Assembly (NCBI GenBank): GCA_965153455.1
Contig: OZ234503.1
Location: 14,327,118-14,391,117, forward strand
From: Sphagnum compactum
Taxonomy: Eukaryota > Bryophyta > Sphagnopsida > Sphagnales
Direction of reading: 5' to 3'
Length of the DNA stretch: 64,000 bases
Shown: positions 1 to 12,400 of the stretch, one piece after another
Numbering within the stretch: the stretch's first letter is position 1
Layout: each line of letters begins with the position of its first letter
Translations under genes and position numbers: made by a program
Notes under the pieces: model-generated
Databases searched by the model: none
Told to the model about the DNA's origin: nothing
The model's input: the letters and a program-made list of their open reading frames with translations, nothing else

Positions 1-37
1 TTAAAGACCTAATAGAATAGTTTTTAGATAATTTCAG

Positions 38-231
38 TATTCTTCATTCCAAAGAAAAGAAAGGGTCGCAAATACAATGCAGTGCACAAGGAAGAAACCA
101 TGACAAATGGTGTTGTCTTAAACGTTTTAAGCGACGAGGAAACCGAAGATGCCAGATCATTTAATGAAGAAGATGAAGAGGAGATCCTCGTTGTGACAAA
201 GAAGGACATCCATGAGTTTAAAGACAAATAA
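38..231 (+). CDS. possible 3'-terminal exon of an unknown gene (partial)
   Basis: An open frame follows an acceptor-like atttcag (31-37) and runs to a TAA at 229-231. The frame is Lys/Arg-rich at its start and strongly acidic at its end, with runs of Asp/Glu and an in-frame ATG at 100. This looks like a charged, disordered protein tail. Upstream sequence lies outside the window, and an in-frame TAG at 25-27 means any coding link must be through splicing at 37/38. No family is recognised. It could equally be part of a decayed mobile element. Confidence 0.25.
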
Positions 232-3200
232 ACAATGTACTGAATTTCTCAAAGCTCAAGTTTGTCGAGAATTGACATCCAAGAATTCTAATCAAAAGCA
301 ACAATCATGTGATAGTACAAGAAAACAAGTTTTAGAGAGTATCCTAATAGCAAGCAATTAAACAAGCAACTAAAATACAATAAACCTAAACTTACTCACA
401 ATTGAAAATCATTTTTCGATCTCTTCTCGAGTGAGGAATCTAAGGGGTTGTAAGTAGACATCACAAGATCAACCTGAGGTCCACTTTCCTCCAGAAGGGG
501 TTTGACCACCTCCTCATAAACATCATCGTCTAGTTCAAGAATAAGAACATGACGACCAAGAAACTAACATGCACAAATATAATTCCCTACAAATTTGAAC
601 TAGGAAGAAAAAAACACAATGAGGACTAGCATCGAGCCCCTACTTGGAAATGTTGTTAAACCTTGGTGAGGATGGGTGTTAAAGTTCAACGAGGATGGTC
701 CAACCAACTAGTTGCTCAACCAATAGTAGCTACTGAAGTTCAACATCACAAACAAGAGGGTTGATGACCATACACCATTATGAAAGAGATGGCAACGCCT
801 CCCCTCCTTCAGCTCTATCTAAAATTTTAAGGGTTTTCAAACTACAACACACCCATTATCGTATATATAAAACCCCATTTTCTTACTAAAATCAAGGCCG
901 ATTTGTTAGTGAACAGTAACGTTAAGAAAACAAGAGGATTTTGCACTTGAAAATGTTTGGTGACAAAACAAGTCATGTGCACTAAAGAGTTGTGAACAAT
1001 TTCTTTATAGGAGGAAAATTGTTTCCTTTTAGGATGTAGATTGTTGACTCAAAGATCACACAATGTAAGGGCATATTTTCTTAAAACCATTGACCCCCTT
1101 CACTTTGACAAGGCATAGTTTCAAATTATGCAATTTTTTTGTCATCGGAAGTGCTAGGTGAAGGGCTACAATTGTTCATTGAACCCAAAAAACAAATTCC
1201 CAATGTGGGGATTTGACCTCTTCAGAGCCACTAAGTGTTCAGCAATAGGCGTAGTTACCCTACTCAAGAACCTGACTGTTTTTGGAAGGCAACATCAACC
1301 TTACCCAGAGGTTTTTCCATTTTCCAAAATCTGAAGAGAAGCTTATTTGAAGGTTCTATAACTTGTTTAAAAAATCTACCTTTGGACCAGAGGTTCTTTT
1401 AAAAACAGACAACCAGACAACACTGGTTTAGACCATACCAATGAGCAAAAGGTCAAAGATTTTCAATAACTAGAAACCTACATGTGTTACATGATACCTT
1501 CCTTAATTGCAACACTAATACCTCACCTGGTGCGACTAAACTTCAATACCAGAACAACACCAGTGTTCTAACTCATGTGAGGCTGACTTCAGTATGTAAT
1601 TTGCTTAGATCACAAAGAGATGAAAAACAGTAACTACAAACTATGCTCAATCAGCATATGATCTCCCTCTTCCCCCTCAATTGCCCACCAAGCAAGAGGA
1701 CTACAAGGCTCAAGCTGTGTACTAAGCACTGAGCAGGTACATTTCAAATTCTTTTACCAAGTGCGCATAAGACCTAATGCAGCCTCACAGGAAATGATTG
1801 TCCAGCATGAAAGAACATCTAGAACACAAGACTTTGAGATGCATTACACCAGTTCCTGGCCTGCATGAACACATGTCTGTCCAGTAATCTAATTAATATT
1901 GAAGGTTTTATGTTGAAAAAATAAAAATATTCCCAAAGATTCTCTACTTGCCTTCACCAAATGTGTTTTTTTAAAAGGAAAATTTCAACGTGTTTAACAA
2001 ATAATACAATTTGTGTGGAAGCTGCCAACTTTCCGAGATACTCTGTACGGTATTCTGGAGACTGCAAAGAGCATCTGAAACAAAAGGTGGACATTCCATG
2101 ATGCTTCTTGTCACAGAAGTGGAAAAATAATGTGAACTTAATGTAAGGATATATTTCTTTGTGTAGAATAATTTGGAATGTTCTATGAATGCCCTGAAGC
2201 AAGTCAAGATCGGTGATTGTACATCCATACTGCAGCAATCCTTCACAGACTCTCATGCAGAAGTTGAGTTGTGGCTTTCAACTGATTCCGAGGGTTGACA
2301 GCCAAACTAGTTGCTTTCTAGATCGTGTACGACTGAGTCTGAGGTGTAGAATTCCATTTTTGTTTTCCAACCAGTCCATTTTACATAAGAAGACACACGG
2401 TACTACCTACTAGAAGAGAGAAATCGCAGCATAAAATATGAAACTGAGAGAACTTGAGCATCTATCAGGTTGGCCACCTCTTAACTTCCACCCTTTGTGA
2501 CCCTCCTCTTCTTATTCTCACTATTCATTGGTTGCCCCAATTGGTAGTTGATTAAATCCTAAAAGGGTGGTACCTTGTGGAGGTCAACTGATGTTGCTCA
2601 ATGCTTAACCTCTAAATGCATGGCACCAATTGGAGGTCAGCTTATAGTACAATTGGTCAGATTATGAAAACTAAAAGAGTGTGCTCACTGAAACATCAGA
2701 CAAGATAATTGACCAATTGCAAAGTGAGTTAATCATAATAAATGCTGCCCACGTGTCCCGTCCCAAATAATTTTCTTATTAGTTGAAGCAGAAGTACTAA
2801 GATGTCTTTACCATCCAACTAGGTAGAATTTTGAAAGGACTTTTGTCCTTTCATTTCCCCTCCGGTGCTAGTTATGTTATGTATTGGGGAGTTCCAATTG
2901 TGTTTCCAATGCCTAAATTTGTGTTATTGTGCTTTTGGCGATGGGAAGTTTGTATTGAAATTTCATTCTACCTTTTTAATATTACGTGTTTATTATTTAA
3001 TGACACAGTGGATCATGTCCATTGGACCTCAGTTACACTATGAAATTAAGCACCCGAGCTTGAAAAGATTTTTGAGGTTGTGCTCTCACCAGATTTCTAC
3101 ATTAGGTTCAGGAAACATCCAAGGATGCTTACTTTTTTTGCCCTCCATATGTGGTGTATATCCAAATTTGAAAAAATCTTCATATCAATGATGGCTGTGC

Positions 3201-3394
3201 CAGCTACAACCTAATTTAAAAAAAATGAAAAACACTACTGGAGAGGGAGTTTGAGAGAGTCTTCAATCCAATCTACTTTCATGCATTTCCCATAGGTAAG
3301 CACTACTCCATATATTATCTAGGTTGATAGTTGACATCTCCAAGGTTGATATGGGCATGTCAAAGTGATACTTCCAATGACACATTAGTAAAAA
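232..3394. other. intergenic stretch without a supported gene
   Basis: No exon chain was found. The stretch 1280-1430 carries repeated aggttc/accaga-type motifs that recur around 13.7, 35.9 and 42.9 kb, which suggests old dispersed repeats. A minus-strand open frame at 1954-2256 has an acceptor-like CTTCAG inside it but no recognisable protein similarity, so it is not called a gene. Confidence 0.5.

Positions 3395-3432
<38 letters not shown>
3395..3432. repeat. (CT)n(CA)n compound microsatellite
   Basis: About ten CT units pass directly into about nine CA units. Confidence 0.95.
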
Positions 3433-3689
3433 GCACAACATCAGCACACAGTGCACTTGTGTTGACAACATCAGACTTGCAACCTTTTGCCCTGAGTTGA
3501 ATCAGCCATTTGGCTTCCAGAAGTTGATGGGACAATGTGAGCCTCTTTTGTCCCAATTTGGAAGTACAACTTCTCAGCCAAATGTACTCTTCTTGTGACC
3601 CTAAAAAATTGTTTTGAGTCAGTTCTTGTAAATTTGTGTAATTACTGTAGTACTTTGTCAGCTTCAAGACTTATTATATTATATTCAGA

Positions 3690-3835
3690 AATGTTGAAAT
3701 TTCAAAAAACTTTTTTGTTCAAAAATAAAAAGTTTTGTGAAGGAAATTAAAGAATGTTTGAAAATATTCTGAATTTTTAAATTTTCAACCAAAATTAATT
3801 AATTAATTATTCGACAAACATGTGTTGAAGCTGCC
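3690..3835. repeat. dispersed repeat, copy 1 (partner at 33070-33225)
   Basis: This copy shares with 33070-33225 the order aaatgttgaaat, tcaaaaaac, an aattaattaatt tract, then gacaaacatgtgttgaagct and gcccttg. The two copies are diverged but collinear and in the same orientation, as expected for an old transposon family. Confidence 0.7.
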
Positions 3836-4033
3836 CTTGTAGTATGGTATATAGTAAATCCACTTTAAGATAAAATCAAATAAATATTAAGATGAAGAGC
3901 ATCTTGACCCACCCCCCTTTTCTTTTGGGCCTCTATTGGACACATAAGTGTAAATGATTATGATTTACACTTACACTGGATTTACATGCCATATATACAT
4001 ATGACTATTGACACTTACACACACAATAATGGT

Positions 4034-4180
4034 CGAAACCCATTTTACACTACTGTAAGGCTTCTCTTCATCCAAAGTATAGAGTGCAAGCATTTTTCAG
4101 AGAGCTGTCGAAACCCACTTTTACAATACTTTAAGGCTATACTTCATCCAAAGTCGAGTGTGCAAGCAATTTTCGGATAG
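4034..4180. repeat. two-copy tandem repeat, unit about 75 bp
   Basis: Units begin at 4034 and 4109 with cgaaaccca and both carry cttcatccaaagt and gtgcaagca. They are diverged by scattered substitutions. Confidence 0.85.
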
Positions 4181-4402
4181 TTTGTGAATTCTGACCATAA
4201 TCAACTCATCTCATAACATGACCCGAAGCTACTTTGACATCAATCCTGATGATCACAGCCAAACTCATTTCATGATCATGGGTTGAAAACTACCCTGACA
4301 TTGACCCTGATCATACCCACAACTCATTTCCTAATGGGAAGCTACTTGCCCAACATACCCAACTCACCTCATCCATCATATCAATAGCCACTACCCAGCT
4401 AC

Positions 4403-4569
4403 GCTTAAAGAATGTGAATTCATGGTTTCACAACAAGATTGAGATTTATACAACCATATTCACTTCAATTAGAGTAGAACAAAAAAGCTTAAAGAATGTG
4501 AATCATGGTTTCACAACAAGATTGAGATTTATACAACCATATTCACTTCAATTAGAGTAGAACCAAAAA
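4403..4569. repeat. two-copy tandem duplication, unit 84 bp, nearly identical
   Basis: Units begin at 4403 and 4487 with gcttaaagaatgtgaat and end with attagagtagaac. They differ by a single-base indel near the start and a change at the end, so this duplication is much younger than its surroundings. Confidence 0.95.
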
Positions 4570-4854
4570 AACCACGCATGATGCAGACACACACACTCAA
4601 CATATAAAACAACAGACCCGTAAAGAAAGCAGCACTAGCCTGATTTTTTTACACTATCAGGAGAGGGTCACAAAAGAAAGAATTTTGATAAATTGTGTGT
4701 GGGGCATATCACAAAATTTTTGAACCATTTCAGGAGTTGTCATTTGTGGAGTGTTTTTACATCAAGTAACTCCGTTGCAGTGAGGAGTTCCCAGAATGAT
4801 CCTTACCCTTGACTCTCACCTCAAGGGCGGTTGTTGGAGGAGTTGTAGGTAATT

Positions 4855-5085
4855 CACTACAACAAAACGTGTCCATGTAGGCCAAGTGATTTCACTGGAA
4901 CTCACCAACCCATGGGAATTACCCTCCACATCAAGCACTTAGAGAAAATCCATCCGTGCATGCAGAGGGTATCTCATATTCAGGAATATCCCTCTTAGAA
5001 AAGAGGAGGGATATTATTATCATTATGCCTACTCCTTAAGAGTGGTACCAATAAGAACCCTCCCCCTCCCTAAACCCTAAACTAT
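4855..5085. repeat. possible CACTA-type terminus and TE-related segment
   Basis: The sequence at 4855 begins CACTACAACAAAACGTGTCC, which closely resembles the inverted terminus of the complete small element at 38967-39120. No matching right terminus was found. The part from 4977 to 5065 resembles 29055-29185 (gaatatccctcttagaaaag against ggatatccctttttcaaaag, then aataagaaccctccc against cataagaacccgccc), so it belongs to a dispersed family. It ends in ccctaaaccctaaac at 5068-5082. Confidence 0.5.
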
Positions 5086-5199
5086 GCACCTATGTTTGGC
5101 TTCATGATAATTTTGCCTGACTCTTTGTGACGGATAAAACCCACAGTGGGGACACGCCCCAAAACGTGGGGCTGGGCACTGGAGGACTTATTGCTTCCT

Positions 5200-5440
5200 C
5201 CTAGGCAGATTTAATTGGATTTAACTGGCCATATTATTTCAAGGAACTCTTTAAAACTGTAGCCAGTAGACATAAATATGGCGATACCTTCCCAAAAAAA
5301 TAGTTTTTTTGGGGGGATCACTTTTAGATGATTTTTAAAAAAGGGGAATTTGTGACAGAATTTGTTTTGTTTTCAGAAAACTGTGTGGCCTTTTGAGAAT
5401 TTGTTGCCAAAGAGAAAAGACTGCTCCTTTGACACTCTTT
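5200..5440. repeat. direct repeat unit 1 upstream of the PFP gene
   Basis: It shares with 5810-6050 the order ctaggcaga, a degenerate aac-tttgaaa block, tgtagccagtaga, then a segment ending cagaaaactgtgtggccttttga against cagaaaactatgttgccttttga. It is a diverged direct duplication of about 240 bp. Confidence 0.75.
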
Positions 5441-5809
5441 TTGGCCTTGCCTACTACCAAGGCAAAGAAGGATATTGTGTTTAGATTCATTATAGAGTAT
5501 ATATAGTAGCTTAAGGGATTTTTATAGGCCCCTAGGTAGTAGATCTATTTTTATATGAGGATTTTTGAAAGACTATATTTTGGCTTGTGTTGAAACTTGA
5601 GATTAGTTATAGAGTTTTATGATATCTTGAAGGATTTTGGTTTTTTTTTAGAGGATTTTTTTGAAGATTATATTTTTGCATGGTGAAATATTTATAATTT
5701 CCATAATTCTTCTTCTTTTGCCCTAAAGATACTTTTTAATGTAAATGGCAAGGCGAGAGTGTGACACACCCCTTGGTGGAGTCACTCAGAGTGACGAACA
5801 TCCATCCCT

Positions 5810-6050
5810 AGGCAGAAGATTTTGACTTAGCTGGTGAGTGACTCCTTCCTTCCGAGACAACTTTGAAATGTGTAGCCAGTAGAAATGCATAATAATGTGG
5901 TACTCAAAAAATCAGTTTTCTGTCACAATTTGGCGATTCTTGTTTCTTTAAAATGAGAGAAATTTCAACAGAATAATATTCCCTTTACAGAAAACTATGT
6001 TGCCTTTTGAAAAAAAAATTTGCCAAAAAAAAAAGAAAAGGAAAAGAGTG
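5810..6050. repeat. direct repeat unit 2 upstream of the PFP gene
   Basis: This is the second copy of the unit at 5200-5440. It lies 370 bp before the PFP start codon, so it may form part of that gene's promoter. Confidence 0.75.
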
Positions 6051-6070
6051 CTTCGTTCCCAAATACGACC

Positions 6071-6150
6071 TGTTCCCAAATCAGTTCCCAATCAGTTCCC
6101 AATCAGTTCCCACTTTGTTCCCAATCAGTTCCCAATCAGTTCCCCAATAG
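6071..6150. repeat. short tandem array, 11-bp unit tcagttcccaa
   Basis: About six imperfect copies of tcagttcccaa occur 270-340 bp before the PFP start codon. The array is probably promoter or 5' leader DNA. Confidence 0.9.
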
Positions 6151-6328
6151 TTTCATTATCTGTTCCCAAAGGGGTCATGCATTCTTTCTCTTTTCCACTG
6201 CATACACCTTTTTCCAAGACCCTCTCTCCTTGTATTTGTGTGTGTGAGGGAGGAGCTTCCCTTTTCATTGTTGAAAGAAGAGTAAGATCCTGACAGGAGA
6301 ACAACTCACGGATTTCAACAAACTTGAA

Positions 6329-6401
6329 AGACACAGAAACAGAGACAGAAACAGAGACAGAAACAGAGAGAGACACAGAGAGAGACACAGAGAGAGGAGC
6401 T
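6329..6401 (+). repeat. purine-rich GA/CAGA repeat in the PFP 5' leader
   Basis: Repeats of acacagaaacagagac and agagagacac sit immediately before the start codon at 6415. On the sense strand it is nearly free of T, as is common in plant 5' leaders. Whether it affects transcription or translation is not visible. Confidence 0.8.
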
Positions 6402-6414
6402 TGATTATCTGGAG

Positions 6415-9400
6415 ATGGGATTGGAAGCAAAGCAATCTGGGTTGCAAGGGCTGCCTCTAGTAAGGAGCAAGTATGAGCCTGAGATTCCTCCTTCCCTCAA
6501 GGTAAGATAGAAATAATTTCTTTCCTTTCCTCTTGCATGATCAACACCCATCTTCACAGACACAGTGGCTCTTTTTCCTTTGTCTTGGGGCCTCTTGTTA
6601 CCATTCTCTTTGCCAATGATATCTCAGAAGTCGTAGCAATAGTATCCATAGCTTTGTCTCTTGCTGGCTGCATCCCATTCTTTGGAAATCATAGCAACCC
6701 CGTTTTGGGATCTGTCGTTTTTTCCAATACCCCACACTCTTGGTGTAGACAATTTAGTGCGCTTCTCAGACAGCTTCTTCGAATTGGGTTGGTGTGATTT
6801 TGCTGGCATTGCAAAATCAGTGTCCAACTCATAAGAATGCGCTCTTTTCTGGGTATCGAATTGTGTGGATTAGGGTCAAGAGGTTGTGGGTTTTTCTGTT
6901 ACAGTTTCTTTGCAAGAGATCCCAAAAAAGAAAAAAAAATTCACTTGATGGGTAGGACGTTGTGGAGATTTGGAAATGGACACTTGATGGGTCCCGACTC
7001 CCTGTGATGGTGGTGGTGATGATGATGACAACAGGGAAGCAATGTCAAAGTGGTGAAGGGGGATGGCACCACGGCATCGGACCCATCTGATGCACTTGCC
7101 ATAAGCCGAGCTTATCCTCACACCTATGCTCAGCCTCTGGTGCATTTGGAGGCTGCTGATGCTGGACCTGCAAAGCACCCATCGATCAGGTTTCGTTCCT
7201 GACAGGGTGCTTTTTGTCAAAAGTTTCTGTCCAGCAGTGCAATATTGTTTTCATGTCACTGCCTTTTTCTTTTCAATTCTGTGGAGAGAATTCCAGAGCA
7301 ATATTGAGAAGCAATTCGATGACATGGAGATTTTTTTCCATCTCTCTTGACATCAACATGTCCTTACCACATAGAAACCCTTTTGTGGTAAAGGTTTTCT
7401 ATGTGGGAAGGGGCTGCTGATGAGGAAGTTCTCAAGAATGTTCTTATGTGGCATTTTATAGGCACCATTCTCAAGTAAAAGGCACTTGGAGATGGTGGGA
7501 TGAGGTTTATTGGTGGTTCTTGATAGTCTGAATAATGGAGGAGGGTCTTTTAGGGCAATGATTTTATTTATTTATTTATTTTTCTTCCCCCTTGCCTGGT
7601 CTCACTAATGTCCTCATATTTGAGTGCAGACTGGGTGTGGTATTTTGTGGCCGGCAATCACCTGGAGGTCATAATATCATCACGGGTCTGTTTGATGCAC
7701 TGAAGAAGCACAACAGTGAGAGTACTCTGATTGGATTTACTGGTGAGTGAGTGTTTCAAGCATTGCTGCTGCTCTATGGAATTGTTGATGCTGGATGTGA
7801 ATCAGTCTGCAAGAACTGTCAAGCTTCATTGCACAGATGCATGAGGACTTTGCAAAAAAATCAAGAAAGAGGGTGTCTTTTGTTCAGATCCTTTCACTTG
7901 TTGTATGCTTGACCAAACACACACTTGCTGTGCTTATAGAAATTCACCAAGAAATCACACAATACAATTGGCTTCAAACTGATCACTGGTGAATCATCAT
8001 CCAATGCATAAACTGATGTGGTGAACATGTGCTGGCGTGTTGCAACTAAACAGGTGGATCTGAAGGATTATTTGCTCAGACATTTGTGGAGATAACCAGC
8101 GAGATTCTCATCAACTATCGTAACCAGGGTAAGGTGCTTCTTCTGTTGTTGCTCATGGATTTCTTTGCCTGCTTGCTTTGGCTTCAGCAATCAGGCCTTC
8201 CTTCTGCTCTCTGTCCAAACAGAGCATCATTGCCAATGGGCACAAACAACCCTGCAACTGTGTCTTACGATGTAAAGAAATAAGTTCATTTTTTTGTGGA
8301 AGAAAGCTTCATGTAAGTAGCTAGACATGATTAGTAACATGTGCTTTGGGACATCAGAGATGCTGAATCATGTAATAATATACTTCCCACAGAATCCCTC
8401 CCTACAGGTAAATGGTCTACTAATTTTGAGGAGAGAAATCTGAAGTTGGGTCAAAATTTTGTGTCTTTTTACAGGTGGGTTTGATTTGTTGGGCCGAACA
8501 AAGGACCAGATTAGGTCCCTTCAGCAAGTCAACGATGCTAAGATAGCCTGTCAAACACTAAAGCTAGATGGGCTTGTTCTTGTCGGAGGCAAGTCGTGAC
8601 AACCCCTTTCTGAGTTTCAGTTGTTTTCTCAAGCCAGAAAGTGGGATCTCAATGTGTTCACATTTGAATATTTATGACAAATTCTGGTTAACGACTCAAA
8701 AAAGTTCTCCATTGTGGTGCTATACTCCATCTCTGTCTACTGAAGAAGTGACTGAGCATACATTATTCATTCAGTTGTCCACATCTGCCTTCTGGCATAC
8801 ACTAAGGCAGGTCATAAAATCCAGCCTAGTTTGTAATCTGGATATCACTATGGGATAACCTGTGTTGCAAAGAAAGGGGATGTGGAAGCAGTTTTGTCCA
8901 CAATTTGGTAGAAGACTGACACTGCATCTGAGTGCTGGACAGGCTGTGGCACAAACACAGATGCTGCACAGTTGGCAGAAACCTTTGTTGCATCTGGATG
9001 TGCAACTAAGGTGCAGCATCCACCTTGCTCGAACTTTGATGTTGCTGTTTCTCTTTGATTCTTCTTTGCATTTTATATGTGTAGCCTTATGCTGGGCTCA
9101 AGTAAGTGAAACTGGGGTAAAACCAAACATTCTTCATGAATGTCGTTATACCTGATTTTAGGCAATGACCCAAGTTGCTGAAGTTTAACAATTTTACACT
9201 TGCAGGTGATTGGTGTACCAGTGGCAATTGATGGAGATCTGAAGAATCAGTTTGTTGAGACTGATGTGGGTTTTGACAGCACCTGCAAGGTATATACTCA
9301 GAGCTTTGTCTTGTGATCATCATGACAAAAGAAAATGGAAACTAATTTCGTTTCTCAAGAAGGATTCCTGTTGTATGCAAATGCACAGTAATGCACAGCA

Positions 9401-12400
9401 TCTGCTGATGATTCATCTCTTTGAATTACAACCTAATATGCCTCTGTGGGTGCTAGCCAACATCATGACTCAGTCTTCTTGTTGCTTCTGGAAATCATTT
9501 TATTTGCCTCTAAACTCTTGACTTTCCACACTAGTAGTTGGGGGGCTGTTTCTTTTTGGCTTCTCACATAATTTGGCTATTTCCCAGGTGTACTCACAGC
9601 TGATTAGCAATATCTGCACAGATGCTCTCTCTGCAGAAAAGGTAATGTCAAGAGGCAGCCACCCACCTACAAAAGCAATTGTTTTGTGTGATGGATCCAA
9701 ACATAGTATAGACATGGAAAAACTCAGCCATTGACTGTTATTCTCTGTTCCTGCTCATTCTTTTAAATAGAATGAATCTGCCATGGCTGCCCCTCTTCTC
9801 AGATGCTTTGCCCCCTGTGAAATCCATTTGATCTGATATTCTGAAGCCCAAGTTTTGCTATATCAGTGATCATTTACACATGGTTATTGCATGTGGGATG
9901 GGTGCAGTATTACTACTTCATCAGGCTTATGGGAAGACAGGCATCTCATATTTCACTAGAATGTGCTCTCCAGTCACACCCTAATATGGTAACTATACCC
10001 CACATATTTGCAAGCTGTATGCTTACAGGAAATTCATGTATTGACATCCCTTGATCTATTGATTCTGATTCTGGACATTGTATTTGGTGCAGGTCATACT
10101 TGGTGAGGAAGTTGCAACATCAAAGATGACATTGTTTGATGTAACAAAGCAGATTTGTGATGCTATTCAAGCCCGAGGAGAGCAAGGTATGACTGCCTCC
10201 TGCTTTTCTAAACATGCTGATCCGAGGAAATTGTAGACTGTGCAGTGCCCTGGTATTTCAAACACCCAAGTTGCCATATGTTAAGTTTCCATTCACTATC
10301 CCGACTTCTATATGACATGCTGCTGAACAATGGGCACCCAGAGTGCTTGGAAATCAGGGAGTCTTCTGGGATGCCTAAACCCTAAACCCTAGACCCTCCT
10401 CTGATCGTGTTTGAGTGCATCTTTTGAGTCATGATTCAGACATCAATTCTGTGGTACTGAACATGGGACAGTACAAATGCAGGCAAACATCATGGTGTGA
10501 TCCTTCTGCCAGAGGGTCTCATTGAGAACATTCCTGAATTCTATGCACTGCTCCAGGTAAACCCTCTGGTTTCTGCTACAAAGTAGATTGTTTGCTTAAT
10601 AAGTTAAAGATGTGATATATCCTTGAGCAATTCTCCATCAAGGCAAGGCTTGTGTCTGTATCTGATAGAAGATTTAACTTTGGGAACTAGTATTAAGAAA
10701 CAGTCAATGAAATACTTGATAGTCTTCAGCTCCATTTGCTGAAAGGATCAAAATGGGTGTGCACCAGTTTTGGACTGAAGAGTATAGATGTCTTGCTTGT
10801 TTCAATCAGGAAATCAACAGTCTTCTGAAACAAGATGTGAGCATTGAACACATCTCATCACGTCTTTCACCCTGGGCAGCTGCACTATATGACTTTCTTC
10901 CAATCTTCATCAAGAAGCAGGTAGCCAAAGGTTCTACTTTTTTGCTAATAATTCGGAAAAATCATGTAGCATGGGGAAGGGCATTATTATCATGTACACC
11001 ATCTATGATGAGTGTTTGTCAGAAGACTGCACCTGTGACAAATCTATTGGATGGTGGTGCAGCTGCTGTTGGATCGTGAATCAGATGGCTCTGTACAATT
11101 GTCCCAGGTAAACAATTCTGTTGGGATTTGGGTCATAACTAAGTATATTAGGCACAGTGTTGTTGGATTCGGTAGAAGTGAGGAAGTCGATTCAGGTTAT
11201 GCAAAAAAGGCAAGGTAGAGAGAGAGGTCTTCATGTAAGCATCAGCTCAGGCATGAAACTGCAGGAATCTGAAGAGCAAATGGTGGTGGAATGTGGCAGA
11301 TTGAGACAGAAAAGCTACTGGCGCAGCTGGTTGAGACAGAAATGACGAGACGATCAGTATGCTTCTTTCCTTATCTTGTTCCCTTGCTTGGCTTGCTAGG
11401 TCTGCTGTTAAGTACCCTTGAGGATTGGTCATTTTGACATATACATGGGGCAAGTGCCTTGATCCTAGTGTTGAGTTCATAGGCTGGGCTACCTCAAGAC
11501 CAGTGCAGCAGGAGCAAACTGAAATCCTGCATATGTACTAGAGCAGCTCCACCCGTGCTCAGTATGCATAACATTCAAGATTAGTTATTTACTTTTTCTC
11601 AACCTCACGCATAAAACTGAAATTGGGACTGCAAGAGGTGAGAGACTACTAATAGCAACTCACCTGGACCAATTGAACCATCTAGCCAATTATCAGCTGG
11701 TGTTAGGCTTTGCTGTGCCTTCTGCTGGCTTCAGCATACTGTGAAAAAATGCTGTGCTGAAACTATTTTGCTGAGCCAAACTGGCATGCTTTGACTTTTC
11801 TTCATTCAAAATTTGCTGTACAGTGCACTGCTGGTGTTGCTCTTACCAGCATGATTTTTCTGGTTACTTCAATGATGGGTTTTACTGACACTTGCAACTC
11901 TTGTGTAGATGGAATTGGACCCAGTGTTTCTGCCTTTCCAGGCGTTTAGATATGCTATGATTTGCTATTTGCGATTTGTTTTGAGACAGTGGACCAAAAA
12001 CAGGATGCTTATGCTTAATAAATGGCTTGCAGAAAGCAGGTATCTACACTGGGAAGAAGTTCAATGCCATCTGCCACTTCTTTGGTTATCAAGCCCGAGG
12101 ATCTCTCCCCTCCAATTTTGACTGCAACTATGCTTATGTAAGTGCATGCATTATTATTTTGCAACAGACTCTTTGCACTTATGTTCAATTCACAAGTTCC
12201 ATCATCACACCCCTCTCAACTTCATGACCATTTAATAGCTTTTAAACTGATGGAATTGTTTTTGTGAAATCAGGTTCTGGGTCAAACTGCATACTACTTG
12301 GCACAAGTAGGCTTGAATGGGTACTTGGCTACTGTGTCCAATTTGAAGCATCCTGTTCATAAGTGGCATTGTGGAGGAGCTCCAATCACTGTATGTCTCA

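Noticed and set aside
3263-3667. 134-codon minus-strand frame
   Set aside because: It passes through the CT/CA microsatellite (runs of Arg-Glu and Cys-Val) with no splice context or known similarity.
6125-6447. minus-strand Ser/Leu-rich frames opposite the PFP leader
   Set aside because: They are translations of the purine microsatellite and of the antisense of PFP exon 1.
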